Assembly: GCA_036677425.1 (NCBI GenBank)
Contig: JARFVT010000002.1
Location: 1-16,026 of the forward strand
Direction: 5' to 3'
Length of the DNA stretch: 16,026 nucleotides
DNA from: JARFVT01 sp036677425
GTDB lineage: Bacteria > Pseudomonadota > Alphaproteobacteria > UBA8366 > Aestuariispiraceae
In this document: positions 1-5,828 of the stretch, in pieces
Layout: every line of letters starts with the position of its first letter
Numbering within the stretch: the stretch's first letter is position 1
Position numbers and translations under genes: made by a program
Notes under the pieces: model-generated
The model's database searches: none
What the model saw: the letters and a program-made list of their open reading frames with translations, nothing else
Told to the model about the DNA's origin: nothing

Positions 1-1
1 A

Positions 2-151
2 TACTTGAATGTCTTGATGACTCTTTATAAGAAAAGTCTTAACAGATGTCAAGTAGTAGATTGGTCAAGGATCGCCTCAACCAGAGGGGATGACTATAAA
101 AACATCCAGATAGAAATGCAAAAACTCACAAAGCGTGAACTTTGTGAGTAG
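2..151 (+). CDS. 3' end of an upstream gene, possibly repB (partial)
   Basis: An open frame of 49 codons enters from the left edge and stops at TAG 149-151. The peptide is rich in K, R, D and Q and contains VDWSRIASTRGDDY. I do not recognise it, and it does not resemble the RepB carboxy ends I remember. The identification rests on position: in repABC replicons repB ends about 150 bp before repC, with the ctRNA between them, and here 141 bases separate this stop from the repC start. An open run of this length has a few per cent chance per frame in DNA this AT-rich, so it may be accidental. The proposed ctRNA terminator hairpin overlaps its last codons. Confidence 0.35.
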   Translation, partial: YLNVLMTLYKKSLNRCQVVDWSRIASTRGDDYKNIQIEMQKLTKRELCE

Positions 152-195
152 CAGAGGTAAACCTCATAATAGGCAATATGAAATGCGCCGTTTAT
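117..195 (-). ncRNA. Putative antisense ctRNA (incA-like) of a repABC replicon
   Basis: On the minus strand a promoter-like pair, TTGACT (224-229) and TAAGAT (202-207) with 16-bp spacing, predicts a start near 195. About 45 bases on lies a perfect 10-bp stem (140-149 with 124-133, 6-base loop) followed by TTTTT, a Rho-independent terminator in that direction. The predicted RNA is roughly 75-80 nt and is antisense to the repC leader. In repABC plasmids a small counter-transcribed RNA in exactly this place represses repC and sets incompatibility. Promoter, terminator and place agree, but transcription itself is inferred. Confidence 0.6.
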
Positions 196-272
196 GATCA
201 TATCTTACCTCAACCGTCAGCTAAGTCAAGTAAAAATACGTTTTTCGTAAATAATTTTTGATATGCTGATGG
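154..272 (+). promoter_or_regulatory. Structured repC leader (alternative hairpins)
   Basis: The plus-strand RNA ahead of repC can form several stems. GAGGTAA (154-160) pairs with TTACCTC (205-211), enclosing ATATGA/TCATAT (176-181 with 198-203). Downstream CCGTCAGC (214-221) pairs with GCTGATGG (265-272) with one G-U pair. The downstream stem ends about 20 bases before the repC ATG, like the S-element hairpin that limits repC expression in repABC operons when the ctRNA binds. The first stem overlaps the predicted ctRNA. No strong Shine-Dalgarno sequence is visible before the ATG. Confidence 0.45.
202..229 (-). promoter_or_regulatory. Predicted promoter of the ctRNA
   Basis: The -35 box TTGACT lies at 224-229 and the -10 box TAAGAT at 202-207, read on the minus strand with 16 bases between. 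The -35 matches the consensus at five of six positions and the -10 at four of six. It points toward the hairpin and T-run at 120-149. Confidence 0.5.
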
Positions 273-292
273 CTGGATAAGTCATATAAAAT

Positions 293-1672
293 ATGCAGAT
301 AAATCAACATGTTAGCAATGCAAGCGGCGGGCGTATATATACCAAGCTATTGCGTAATCAGCTTGAATATTCAAAAAACTTTCAAGGACTGCCAGAAAAT
401 ATAACTTATTATGATATTTTACGGTTAATTAAGAAAGTTGGTCGCAAGATTGGCTTTAATTCTGTTTTAATATCGCATTTAGAATATTTATTAAATCACA
501 CCAAAAACCATGACTGGATCGATGGCGGTAGGCCGATAATTTATAAAACAGTGCAAAAAACCGCATTGGAATTAGGCTTAAGCGAAAGACAAGTCAATAA
601 TCGCGAGCAGAGCCTACATAAATTGGGCGTGCTTGTATGGACTGATTTTGGTAATCATCGCAGAATGGGCAAGCGTGATGACCGAGGCAAGATTATTTTT
701 GCCTATGGTGTTAATTTATCGCCTATGGCTAAATTATACGATAATTTAATAATGTTATCGGCTGAACAAGATGATTTTGAACAAGAATGGCAATTTTTAC
801 GCCGTCAACATTCGGCTATTAAAGGTGAAATTCACTGTAAATTAAATATTTTAGTAGAATATCAAGATAATGATAATTTTAATTTGGACGAATTTATCAA
901 TATCAAAGATCAAATTGCAGAAATGCCGCCACGCATCAGAGTATCAATTGGCATCGATAAAATCAGTGATTTAATCGAGCGGTTAAAATCAATTTTAATG
1001 GCTGTGGATAACTTATTATCATCAATTGAAAATAGCCTTAATAACCCCCCATGGCAGAATAAAACTTCTGCCTTGGCAGAAGCAGACTTCCGACCCAAAT
1101 ACTATACAAATAAAGATAATATATCTAAAGATAATGGTAATGATATATTAATGCGGACTAATTCTGACGAATTAGCGGTTGAAGAAGATATTAACTTCGC
1201 TAACGCTCATCAAGATGGCTTACCAAATAAGCCTGTACGTCAAATTCGGCCTGTGCAAGCAATAAAAAACATAATTCCACTGCAAAAAAACCGTAGTGGC
1301 ATTGCCGATAGCGGTGTTCAGCATATTTCCATGGGCAATGCCTTGGCAATCGCCAGCCGCCAATTCAAAAGTTACATACCTGATATTGAAAATTGCAATT
1401 GGCGCGATATTACCGAAGCAGCAGAATATTCATGCCATGATTTAGGAATAAATCGCAGTGCCTGGGTTGATGCCGTGGCTGTTATGGGCAGAAATGCCGC
1501 CGCGATTGCGGTTTTAATCATTGATGTTAATAAAAACCACCCCACCCATCCGATAAAATCCGCAGGCGGCGTATTGCGTGGCATGACCATTGCCGCCGAA
1601 GATGATAAATTACATCTTCATCGGTCAATTTTTGGCATATTACAGCGCGAAAATGCGGGAGATATGCAATGA
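293..1672 (+). CDS. repC: RepC plasmid replication initiator (repABC family)
   Basis: The 459-residue protein has the RepC architecture: an amino-terminal winged-helix initiator region (about 10-170), a long hydrophilic acidic linker (about 230-340) and a conserved carboxy domain (about 345-459). Recognisable family stretches include the segment DWIDGGRPIIYKTVQKTALE, then LGLSERQVNNREQSLHKLGV, RMGKRDDRGKI, and near the end LGINRSAWVDAVAVMGRNAA. RepC binds the origin, which in this family lies inside the repC reading frame, and recruits host replication proteins. The ATG at 293 is chosen because in-frame stops precede it (287-289). The stop overlaps the start of the next gene by four bases (ATGA). 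The length is slightly above the usual 400-440 residues. repA and repB are not in the window. Confidence 0.9.
   Translation: MQINQHVSNASGGRIYTKLLRNQLEYSKNFQGLPENITYYDILRLIKKVGRKIGFNSVLISHLEYLLNHTKNHDWIDGGRPIIYKTVQKTALELGLSERQVNNREQSLHKLGVLVWTDFGNHRRMGKRDDRGKIIFAYGVNLSPMAKLYDNLIMLSAEQDDFEQEWQFLRRQHSAIKGEIHCKLNILVEYQDNDNFNLDEFINIKDQIAEMPPRIRVSIGIDKISDLIERLKSILMAVDNLLSSIENSLNNPPWQNKTSALAEADFRPKYYTNKDNISKDNGNDILMRTNSDELAVEEDINFANAHQDGLPNKPVRQIRPVQAIKNIIPLQKNRSGIADSGVQHISMGNALAIASRQFKSYIPDIENCNWRDITEAAEYSCHDLGINRSAWVDAVAVMGRNAAAIAVLIIDVNKNHPTHPIKSAGGVLRGMTIAAEDDKLHLHRSIFGILQRENAGDMQ
1065..1150. other. Candidate origin of replication (oriV) inside repC
   Basis: Between the two conserved halves of repC there is an 8-bp inverted repeat CTTCTGCC/GGCAGAAG (1065-1082) followed by an AT-only-like stretch with a direct repeat TAAAGATAAT at 1111-1120 and 1126-1135. 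In repABC plasmids studied experimentally the origin lies in an AT-rich part of repC, so this is the best candidate. It is inferred from position and composition only. Confidence 0.35.
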
Positions 1673-2091
1673 AAATCACCATATTCATAATGATGATATT
1701 TACATTGCAAATAACATCGTTAGCCGCAGAAAATATAACTATCAGCAGTGATAATATATATGTCATCGATGGCGATACTATTATTTTAGATGATGATATT
1801 CGCATTAGATTGATTGGCTTGCATGTGCCAGAATTAGATACATCGGCTGGGCAAGCCGCCAAGCTATTTTTAACAAAATTTCTAGCTGGCAAAAGGCTTG
1901 ATTGTCGATTATCGGGTAAAAAAAGTTATGATCGTTATCTTGGCAGATGCTATTTTAATCAATTAGATATTGCCGCCGTTATTATTAAAAATGGCCATGG
2001 TCGTGATTGCCCGCGTTATTCAAACTATCGCTATCGCCAGTTTGAAACTAATCATGTTAAAAATTGGCAATTGCCAAGATATTGCTTGTGA
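1669..2091 (+). CDS. Exported thermonuclease-like (SNase) protein
   Basis: The 140-residue protein starts with a signal peptide (hydrophobic core about 4-18, likely cleavage after SLA or SLAA near residue 20). A staphylococcal-nuclease-like OB fold follows. The DGDT motif is at 34-37, with RLIGLHVPE at 47-55 giving the catalytic Arg47 and Glu55, and YDRYLGR at 87-93 giving the second arginine. The RDCPRYS and LPRYC segments match the cysteine-containing subgroup common on alphaproteobacterial plasmids. Members cut DNA or RNA with calcium, normally outside the cytoplasm. The residue equivalent to calcium ligand Asp40 of the Staphylococcus enzyme is His52, which is unusual and could weaken activity. 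Start ATG overlaps the repC stop, so translation is probably coupled. Confidence 0.82.
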   Translation: MKITIFIMMIFTLQITSLAAENITISSDNIYVIDGDTIILDDDIRIRLIGLHVPELDTSAGQAAKLFLTKFLAGKRLDCRLSGKKSYDRYLGRCYFNQLDIAAVIIKNGHGRDCPRYSNYRYRQFETNHVKNWQLPRYCL

Positions 2092-2099
2092 TTAATGTT

Positions 2100-2525
2100 A
2101 TGAAACATCAATTACAAATCAAATGGCAAAATGCTTTTATTGACCAAGCGATATTTGAATTAGTAAAATCATTGAATAATGATGATTTAAATATTCATAC
2201 GATTGCGTGTTGCCAGGGTCATTATAAATTTATGAGCCATCCATATGTTTATTTTACCTGTCCAGTTGAAATTGCCGCAGAAATTGAAAGAAATTTAGGC
2301 GTAATTCAATCTGGCTGTAAATTAAATTTTTGGTGGGAAGTAACTGGTCGTTTTAATCAAAATAACCAACTTTGTTTTTCAATTGAATCTGATCAATTAA
2401 AACAAGCAAAGCATTCATTATTAAAAACATTCTATTATTATATTTTAAAACGAAAATATATTGATGATGATTTAGCTGCATTAACCGAAATTATTAAGGA
2501 TATTCAAAAGGAATATAAAAAATGA
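2100..2525 (+). CDS. Unknown small protein with a CCxGH motif
   Basis: A 141-residue soluble protein that I do not recognise. Visible points are IHTIACCQGHYKFMSHPYVY (residues 32-51), where Cys37-Cys38, His41 and His47 might bind metal, and a helical lysine-rich end. I chose ATG 2100 rather than the upstream ATG at 2064, because the upstream one lies in the nuclease gene and would add twelve residues unrelated to the rest. From 2100 the gene starts nine bases after the nuclease stop. It overlaps the next gene by ATGA (2522-2525). Its last 18 codons are repeated in degenerate form after the XRE gene (2917-2969), suggesting a lost tandem paralogue. Confidence 0.6.
   Translation: MKHQLQIKWQNAFIDQAIFELVKSLNNDDLNIHTIACCQGHYKFMSHPYVYFTCPVEIAAEIERNLGVIQSGCKLNFWWEVTGRFNQNNQLCFSIESDQLKQAKHSLLKTFYYYILKRKYIDDDLAALTEIIKDIQKEYKK
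2453..2505 (+). repeat. 53-bp direct repeat, copy 1 (inside the CCxGH gene end)
   Basis: 47 of 53 bases match 2917-2969. The differences fall as two silent and four conservative amino-acid changes when read in the frame of this gene, so copy 2 descends from a coding copy. Confidence 0.85.
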
Positions 2526-2914
2526 ATTATGCGGAAAGACTTAATTTAGTTAGAGTGAGAGAAAAAATGTCGCAAGTTGAATTTAGTAAAAAAGTAGGTA
2601 TTTCTGTTCGTTCTTATAAAAATTATGAGACTGAGCTAAGGTCTATGCCTTCTTCAGTAGCACTAAAAATTCATTCAGAGTTTGGAGTGAATATTCATTG
2701 GTTATTTACTGGTGAAGGCTGGATTAATGCCGTAGAGCTAGACAAAGTAATTAAAGTTGCAGTCATTGAAACTAGAGAATTTTTTGATAATGCGAACATT
2801 AATTTAACTCCTGAAAAAGAAGCTCAAATTATATGCTCTTTTGTAGGTCTAATGATGGAAAATGGCTCAATGTCAGATATATTAAAAAATAGTTTTTTCA
2901 AAGCTGTCATGTAA
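2522..2914 (+). CDS. XRE-family helix-turn-helix transcriptional regulator
   Basis: A 130-residue protein with an amino-terminal XRE/Cro-CI helix-turn-helix (about 7-62). MSQVEFSKKVGISVRSYKNY covers the recognition helices, and FGVNIHWLFTGEG is the usual end of such domains in phage- and element-borne repressors. The remaining half is helical and may dimerise. It probably represses its own operon or neighbouring promoters; the target is not evident. It is coupled to the previous gene by an ATGA overlap, so it belongs to the repC transcript. Just after its stop, in the same frame, lies a degenerate repeat of the end of the previous gene. Confidence 0.82.
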   Translation: MNYAERLNLVRVREKMSQVEFSKKVGISVRSYKNYETELRSMPSSVALKIHSEFGVNIHWLFTGEGWINAVELDKVIKVAVIETREFFDNANINLTPEKEAQIICSFVGLMMENGSMSDILKNSFFKAVM

Positions 2915-2916
2915 TT

Positions 2917-2969
2917 AAAATATATTGATGACGTTTTAGCAGTATTAACCGAAGTTGTTAAGGATATTC
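2917..2969 (+). pseudogene. 53-bp repeat copy 2: relic of a paralogue of the CCxGH gene
   Basis: Immediately after the XRE stop, codons for KYIDDVLAVLTEVVKDI reproduce the end of the protein encoded at 2100-2525 (KYIDDDLAALTEIIKDI). They are in the same frame as the XRE gene, and a stop follows at 2981-2983. Nothing upstream of the XRE gene's own sequence remains of this copy, so it is a gene-end relic. Confidence 0.7.
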
Positions 2970-2983
2970 TTGTCGTTAATTAA

Positions 2984-3012
2984 AATCATTTACTTGGATA
3001 ATGATTATTTTT
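2984..3012 (+). terminator. Possible terminator of the repC operon
   Basis: AATCATT (2984-2990) and AATGATT (3000-3006) form a 7-bp stem with a 9-base loop, followed by ATTTTT. The stem is AT-rich and weak, but its position after the last gene of the operon fits. From here to 3113 I see no gene or clear site. Confidence 0.4.
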
Positions 3013-3127
3013 ATTAGCTATATTTTCCTGTTTTTTCAATATAACTATTACTAATATGCTTTGCTATTATATCGCCTAAAAATAGTTATTTATCTGTTAA
3101 TTTAACTATCACTTATAATTAAAGAAC

Positions 3128-3178
3128 ATGACCATAATTGCGAATTGCTGGGCAATTCACTCATATTAAAATGGTCAT
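3128..3178. repeat. Nested inverted repeat upstream of ssb
   Basis: ATGACCAT (3128-3135) pairs with ATGGTCAT (3171-3178). Inside, GAATTG (3142-3147) pairs with CAATTC (3153-3158). Together they make a cruciform-like, two-tier hairpin. A perfect TATAAT lies just before it at 3114-3119, with no convincing -35 box. A transcript from it would begin near the foot of the hairpin. It may be an operator, a leader structure or a promoter that works on single-stranded DNA. Confidence 0.5.
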
Positions 3179-3199
3179 TAAAATTATAGAAAAACAAAA

Positions 3200-3246
3200 A
3201 AAACGGTTTTCACATCAAGCGATGTAAAGCTTCCGTTTTGTTTTAT
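3200..3246. terminator. Bidirectional hairpin terminator
   Basis: AAAACGG (3200-3206) pairs with CCGTTTT (3233-3239) around an inner stem ACATC/GATGT (3212-3216 with 3221-3225). On the plus strand it is followed by GTTTTATT. On the minus strand it is followed by a run of eight Ts, which makes the minus-strand terminator the stronger of the two, although no minus-strand gene is seen to its right before the ssb stop. A short antisense transcript from the ssb leader is one explanation. Confidence 0.55.
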
Positions 3247-3312
3247 TGATCTAAATTTTTCTTAAATTCTTTGCGTGTCGTAATTAACATAAATCTATTT
3301 AGGAGAAATATA

Positions 3313-3657
3313 ATGTATAGCGAAGCAACATTTTCAGTAATCGGTTTTATTAGTAAAACAGAAGTAAAAACATTAGCTGGTGATAAAAAAATAGCGATTA
3401 TTTCAATAGCAAATAATATTAACGGCAAAGAAAATAAAGAAACTAAAACTCGTGAAACGCGGGCTAGTTTTACTCAAATCACTATATGGAAAGATTATAT
3501 AATCAGTGGAATTGAACGCGGTTTTATTGCCAAAGGTAAATATGTTATGGCTCGTGGTTGTTTTGAACATAAACAATATGAAAAAGACGGCATAAAGAAA
3601 TATACAACCGAATTTATAGCTAAATCTATCGATATTATGGAACGTAAAGCCGACTAA
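3313..3657 (+). CDS. ssb: Small single-stranded DNA-binding protein (SSB-like)
   Basis: A 114-residue protein with an SSB-type OB fold. It has ISIANNI and FTQITIWKDY strands, then KGKYVMARGCFEHKQYEKDG and a final strand before IAKSIDIM, in the order of bacterial SSB. It would coat single-stranded DNA in the cytoplasm, for instance the strand arriving by conjugation. It lacks the acidic DDDIPF-like tail used to recruit partner proteins, so it may only protect DNA. Start ATG 3313 is fixed by AGGAG at 3301-3305, and the longer frame from 3271 has no such site. It stands alone between structured upstream DNA and a good terminator. Under the inferred oriT polarity it lies in the leading region, where ssb genes are common. 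Confidence 0.8.
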   Translation: MYSEATFSVIGFISKTEVKTLAGDKKIAIISIANNINGKENKETKTRETRASFTQITIWKDYIISGIERGFIAKGKYVMARGCFEHKQYEKDGIKKYTTEFIAKSIDIMERKAD

Positions 3658-3666
3658 ATATAACTA

Positions 3667-3697
3667 AATCCTTCGTTTTTTAACGGAGGATTTTTTA
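3667..3697 (+). terminator. Rho-independent terminator after ssb
   Basis: AATCCTTCGTT (3667-3677) pairs with AACGGAGGATT (3682-3692) with one T-G pair and a TTTT loop, followed by a T-run. It ends the ssb transcript and separates it from the convergent recombinase gene. Confidence 0.85.
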
Positions 3698-3712
3698 CTT
3701 TATTATAAATAT

Positions 3713-5326
3713 TTAAACCATATCTTTGTAAAAATAATGAACCAAATTTTTAAAATTATATCGAATATCAACGATATAGTCTTTTTCTTTTGTATTTAAA
3801 ATCTTTGAAATAAATATTTTATCAAAAAACTTATGAATTATATCGATATTACTTTGCTCATCAGGGTTATTAATATGTGTTTTTAAAAGCTTATGTAGCT
3901 TTTTATGAATTAAACCTGCTTCGGCTTTAGATAATATAATAGTTTTTTTCTTTGATAAATTTAAACCTTTGATTTTATAATTTATTCGCTGGCATTCCAA
4001 CTCCATATTATCAAGAAATTTAATTGTTTCTTTGCCCTTGGATTGCTGCATCGTCAATTTTGATAATAAAGAAGTTATTTCTTGTTGTTTATTTGATAAT
4101 TCTTCTTTGTAAGCGATAATTTTTTTTGACCTATCGATTAATATTTTTTCTTGCTGTTTGTTAAATTCATCTAAATTACCAATATCAAAATTCAACATTT
4201 GCATAATAACTTTATAAATTATCTTTTCCCTGTGAAGATTACGATTAACGCAATTTTTTATCTTGCAGCCATAAACCGCAGTTCTTAACGTTGTTATTTT
4301 TGATTTATGGATAGGGCAGAATAGCCTGCTATGAATTAAATACATCTCGCGTTTTTTTGGTTTTTTTGCACGCTCTCTTGCTAAAAAGTTTTTTGTCCTT
4401 TCATTAGCACGTTGTTTTTTTTCTTCATCGGATGCTATTTTGCTAATTTTATATAAAATTGATCTTTCTTCGATCATTTTTTGCACATCATCAAATTTCT
4501 TTTCAGAAATGATGGCTAATTCAGGAATTGGTACAATTATCCAATCTGATCTGGGATTAATTAAACAGACTCGCTTGCCAGTTTCAGGATGTTTACGATA
4601 TTGCACCTTATTAAAAGTAACCACGCCTTTATATAATGTTTGACGTAAAATTCCTGTTTGCCGTGCAAATGCACCAACAAGTGTTTGTCTTGACCATTTT
4701 TTACCAGAAGGCGATGGAATTTGTTTTTTATTTAAGCTATCAGCTATTTCTACTAATTTTGCGCCATTTAAATATTCATCATATATAAAATTGACAATTT
4801 TTGCTTGGGTTTGATTTATTTTTCTAAGGCCAGTAGCTGCTTTTTCATTTATAAAAATTAGATGAATATCATAGCCATATAATTTACCGCCCGGCACAGC
4901 ACCTTTTAAAACAGCAGCAATTACGCCGCGCCGTGTTTTTTTTGCTAAATCACTTATAAAAATAGCGTTCATAGTGCCTTTAAGGCCAATATGTAATGCG
5001 CCTATTAAACCTTCGCTTAAAGTTTCAATTTTTATATTTAAAAATGATAGTTTTTTATGGAAATTGGCTATATCGCCTTGATCACGTGATAATCTCGATA
5101 AATCTTCGCAAATTAGTTTTTCAAATTCACCAGCAACCGCCGCATCGATTAAATCATTTATACCATCACGATTAATCATTGAAGAGCCAGAAACAGCCTC
5201 ATCAGAATATACTTCTGTTATAAAATAATTACTATTCTCACACCATTTTTTACATATATCGATTTGGTCGCTAGTGCTATGTTCTTGCATATGTGTGGAA
5301 TGTCTGGCGTAAATTGCAACTCTCAT
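3713..5326 (-). CDS. Large serine recombinase
   Basis: The 537-residue protein has an amino-terminal resolvase/invertase domain (1-140) with the YARHST motif: Arg8 and nucleophile Ser10, plus Arg78 and Arg81 in LSRLSRD. A Recombinase domain (about 150-280) follows, then a zinc ribbon with Cys337, His340, Cys354 and Cys359, a coiled coil (about 385-460) and a carboxy tail. Such enzymes cut both DNA strands at short sites and rejoin them, integrating or resolving elements. The length and zinc ribbon fit the large integrase-type subgroup. ATG 5324-5326 is preceded by AAGGTTG. The gene lies between the replicon and oriT, and the non-coding DNA upstream of its start (5327-5620) holds 40-bp repeats that could contain its sites. 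Whether it integrates the element or resolves plasmid multimers cannot be told. Confidence 0.88.
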   Translation of the reverse strand: MRVAIYARHSTHMQEHSTSDQIDICKKWCENSNYFITEVYSDEAVSGSSMINRDGINDLIDAAVAGEFEKLICEDLSRLSRDQGDIANFHKKLSFLNIKIETLSEGLIGALHIGLKGTMNAIFISDLAKKTRRGVIAAVLKGAVPGGKLYGYDIHLIFINEKAATGLRKINQTQAKIVNFIYDEYLNGAKLVEIADSLNKKQIPSPSGKKWSRQTLVGAFARQTGILRQTLYKGVVTFNKVQYRKHPETGKRVCLINPRSDWIIVPIPELAIISEKKFDDVQKMIEERSILYKISKIASDEEKKQRANERTKNFLARERAKKPKKREMYLIHSRLFCPIHKSKITTLRTAVYGCKIKNCVNRNLHREKIIYKVIMQMLNFDIGNLDEFNKQQEKILIDRSKKIIAYKEELSNKQQEITSLLSKLTMQQSKGKETIKFLDNMELECQRINYKIKGLNLSKKKTIILSKAEAGLIHKKLHKLLKTHINNPDEQSNIDIIHKFFDKIFISKILNTKEKDYIVDIRYNFKNLVHYFYKDMV

Positions 5327-5362
5327 TTATCAACCTTAAAAATTGTAATTAAAACCAAGCCT

Positions 5363-5390
5363 ATGATATATGTTAGATTTTAATTTTCAA
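5363..5390 (-). promoter_or_regulatory. Predicted promoter of the serine recombinase
   Basis: Read on the minus strand, TTGAAA (5385-5390) and TATCAT (5363-5368) are separated by 16 bases, about 40 bases before the recombinase ATG. GCCTATGAT at 5359-5367 resembles the start of the 40-bp repeat unit and overlaps the -10 box, so a repeat-binding protein could affect this promoter. Confidence 0.4.
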
Positions 5391-5478
5391 GCCCAAGAAT
5401 GGCATTAAATTAGAATTTCTGTAAATGCAATTAATAGTTTAATTTTATATGAAATATTTATAGTTTTAGGTGATTGTT

Positions 5479-5589
5479 GGCCTATGATGGCCTAAGATTT
5501 AGCTATATTGTTTGTTTTGGCCTATGATGGCCTAAGATTTAGCTATATTGTTTGTTTTGGCCTATGATGGCCTAAGATTTAACTATATT
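5479..5589. repeat. 40-bp tandem repeats (2.8 copies) next to oriT
   Basis: Units begin at 5479, 5519 and 5559; the first two are identical and the third is partial, with one change (AGCTATATT to AACTATATT) before it diverges. Each unit opens with two near-identical 10-mers, GGCCTATGAT and GGCCTAAGAT, and ends with an AT-rich half. Two more GGC-type half-motifs follow at 5590-5603. A degenerate copy sits at 5359-5380. Possible roles are binding sites of a relaxosome accessory protein, a partition or replication iteron set, or recombinase sites. The period of about four helical turns would place bound proteins on one face. Confidence 0.85.
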
Positions 5590-5616
5590 TGGCCTTTCTT
5601 GGCTTGTCGTTAAGAC

Positions 5617-5654
5617 GGCAGGATAGGTGAAGTACTAGTACTTTCACACCTGCC
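5617..5654. other. oriT: Origin of transfer (oriT), IncP/RP4-like nic region
   Basis: GGCAGGATAGGTGAAGTA at 5617-5634 reads the same as the RP4 oriT core as I recall it. It forms the left arm of an imperfect 38-bp inverted repeat centred on the palindrome GTACTAGTAC (5632-5641), with right arm CTTTCACACCTGCC. On the minus strand this gives CACCTATCCTG/CC, the RP4 nic motif, so the nick should fall between 5619 and 5618. The transferred strand would then be the minus strand and lead with lower coordinates: repeats, recombinase, ssb, regulator, repC. TraJ and TraI homologues encoded to the right support the call. The nick is predicted, not shown. Confidence 0.85.
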
Positions 5655-5708
5655 ATTATCCAATGGTCTTATTCGCATTACATGCTCAATAAATATAAAT
5701 TGATGGTT

Positions 5709-5726
5709 TTGGTTAATTTTAACCAA
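5709..5726. repeat. Perfect 8-bp inverted repeat
   Basis: TTGGTTAA (5709-5716) and TTAACCAA (5719-5726) are separated by TT. A smaller stem, GCTTT/AAAGC (5756-5769), lies closer to the relaxase stop. Either may act as a weak terminator for the leftward tra transcript or as a protein-binding site between relaxase and oriT. No T-run makes the terminator reading convincing. Confidence 0.4.
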
Positions 5727-5828
5727 ATAGATACGACATGAAAAAACATTGCACTGCTTTTAATAAAGCTTTGTACAATATAATTATTATGAATTTTATT
5801 TAAGGTGGTTTTTATTGTGGTAGATTTG

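Noticed and set aside
1..292. Group II intron end or tRNA gene at the left edge
   Set aside because: No domain V-like stem or cloverleaf could be made; the inverted repeats fit a ctRNA terminator and leader hairpins better.
1527..1892. 121-codon minus-strand frame across the repC/nuclease junction
   Set aside because: Both + strand genes here have clear homology and an ATGA junction; the reverse frame is a by-product.
3271..3312. Longer amino end for the SSB gene
   Set aside because: The extra 14 residues cover the AGGAG ribosome site of the ATG at 3313 and have no SSB homology.
3243..3428. 61-codon minus-strand frame antisense to ssb
   Set aside because: Hydrophobic shadow peptide over the ssb start; no ribosome site.
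5479..5589. CRISPR array
   Set aside because: The 40-bp units are contiguous without unique spacers, the first two being identical throughout; it is a simple tandem repeat.
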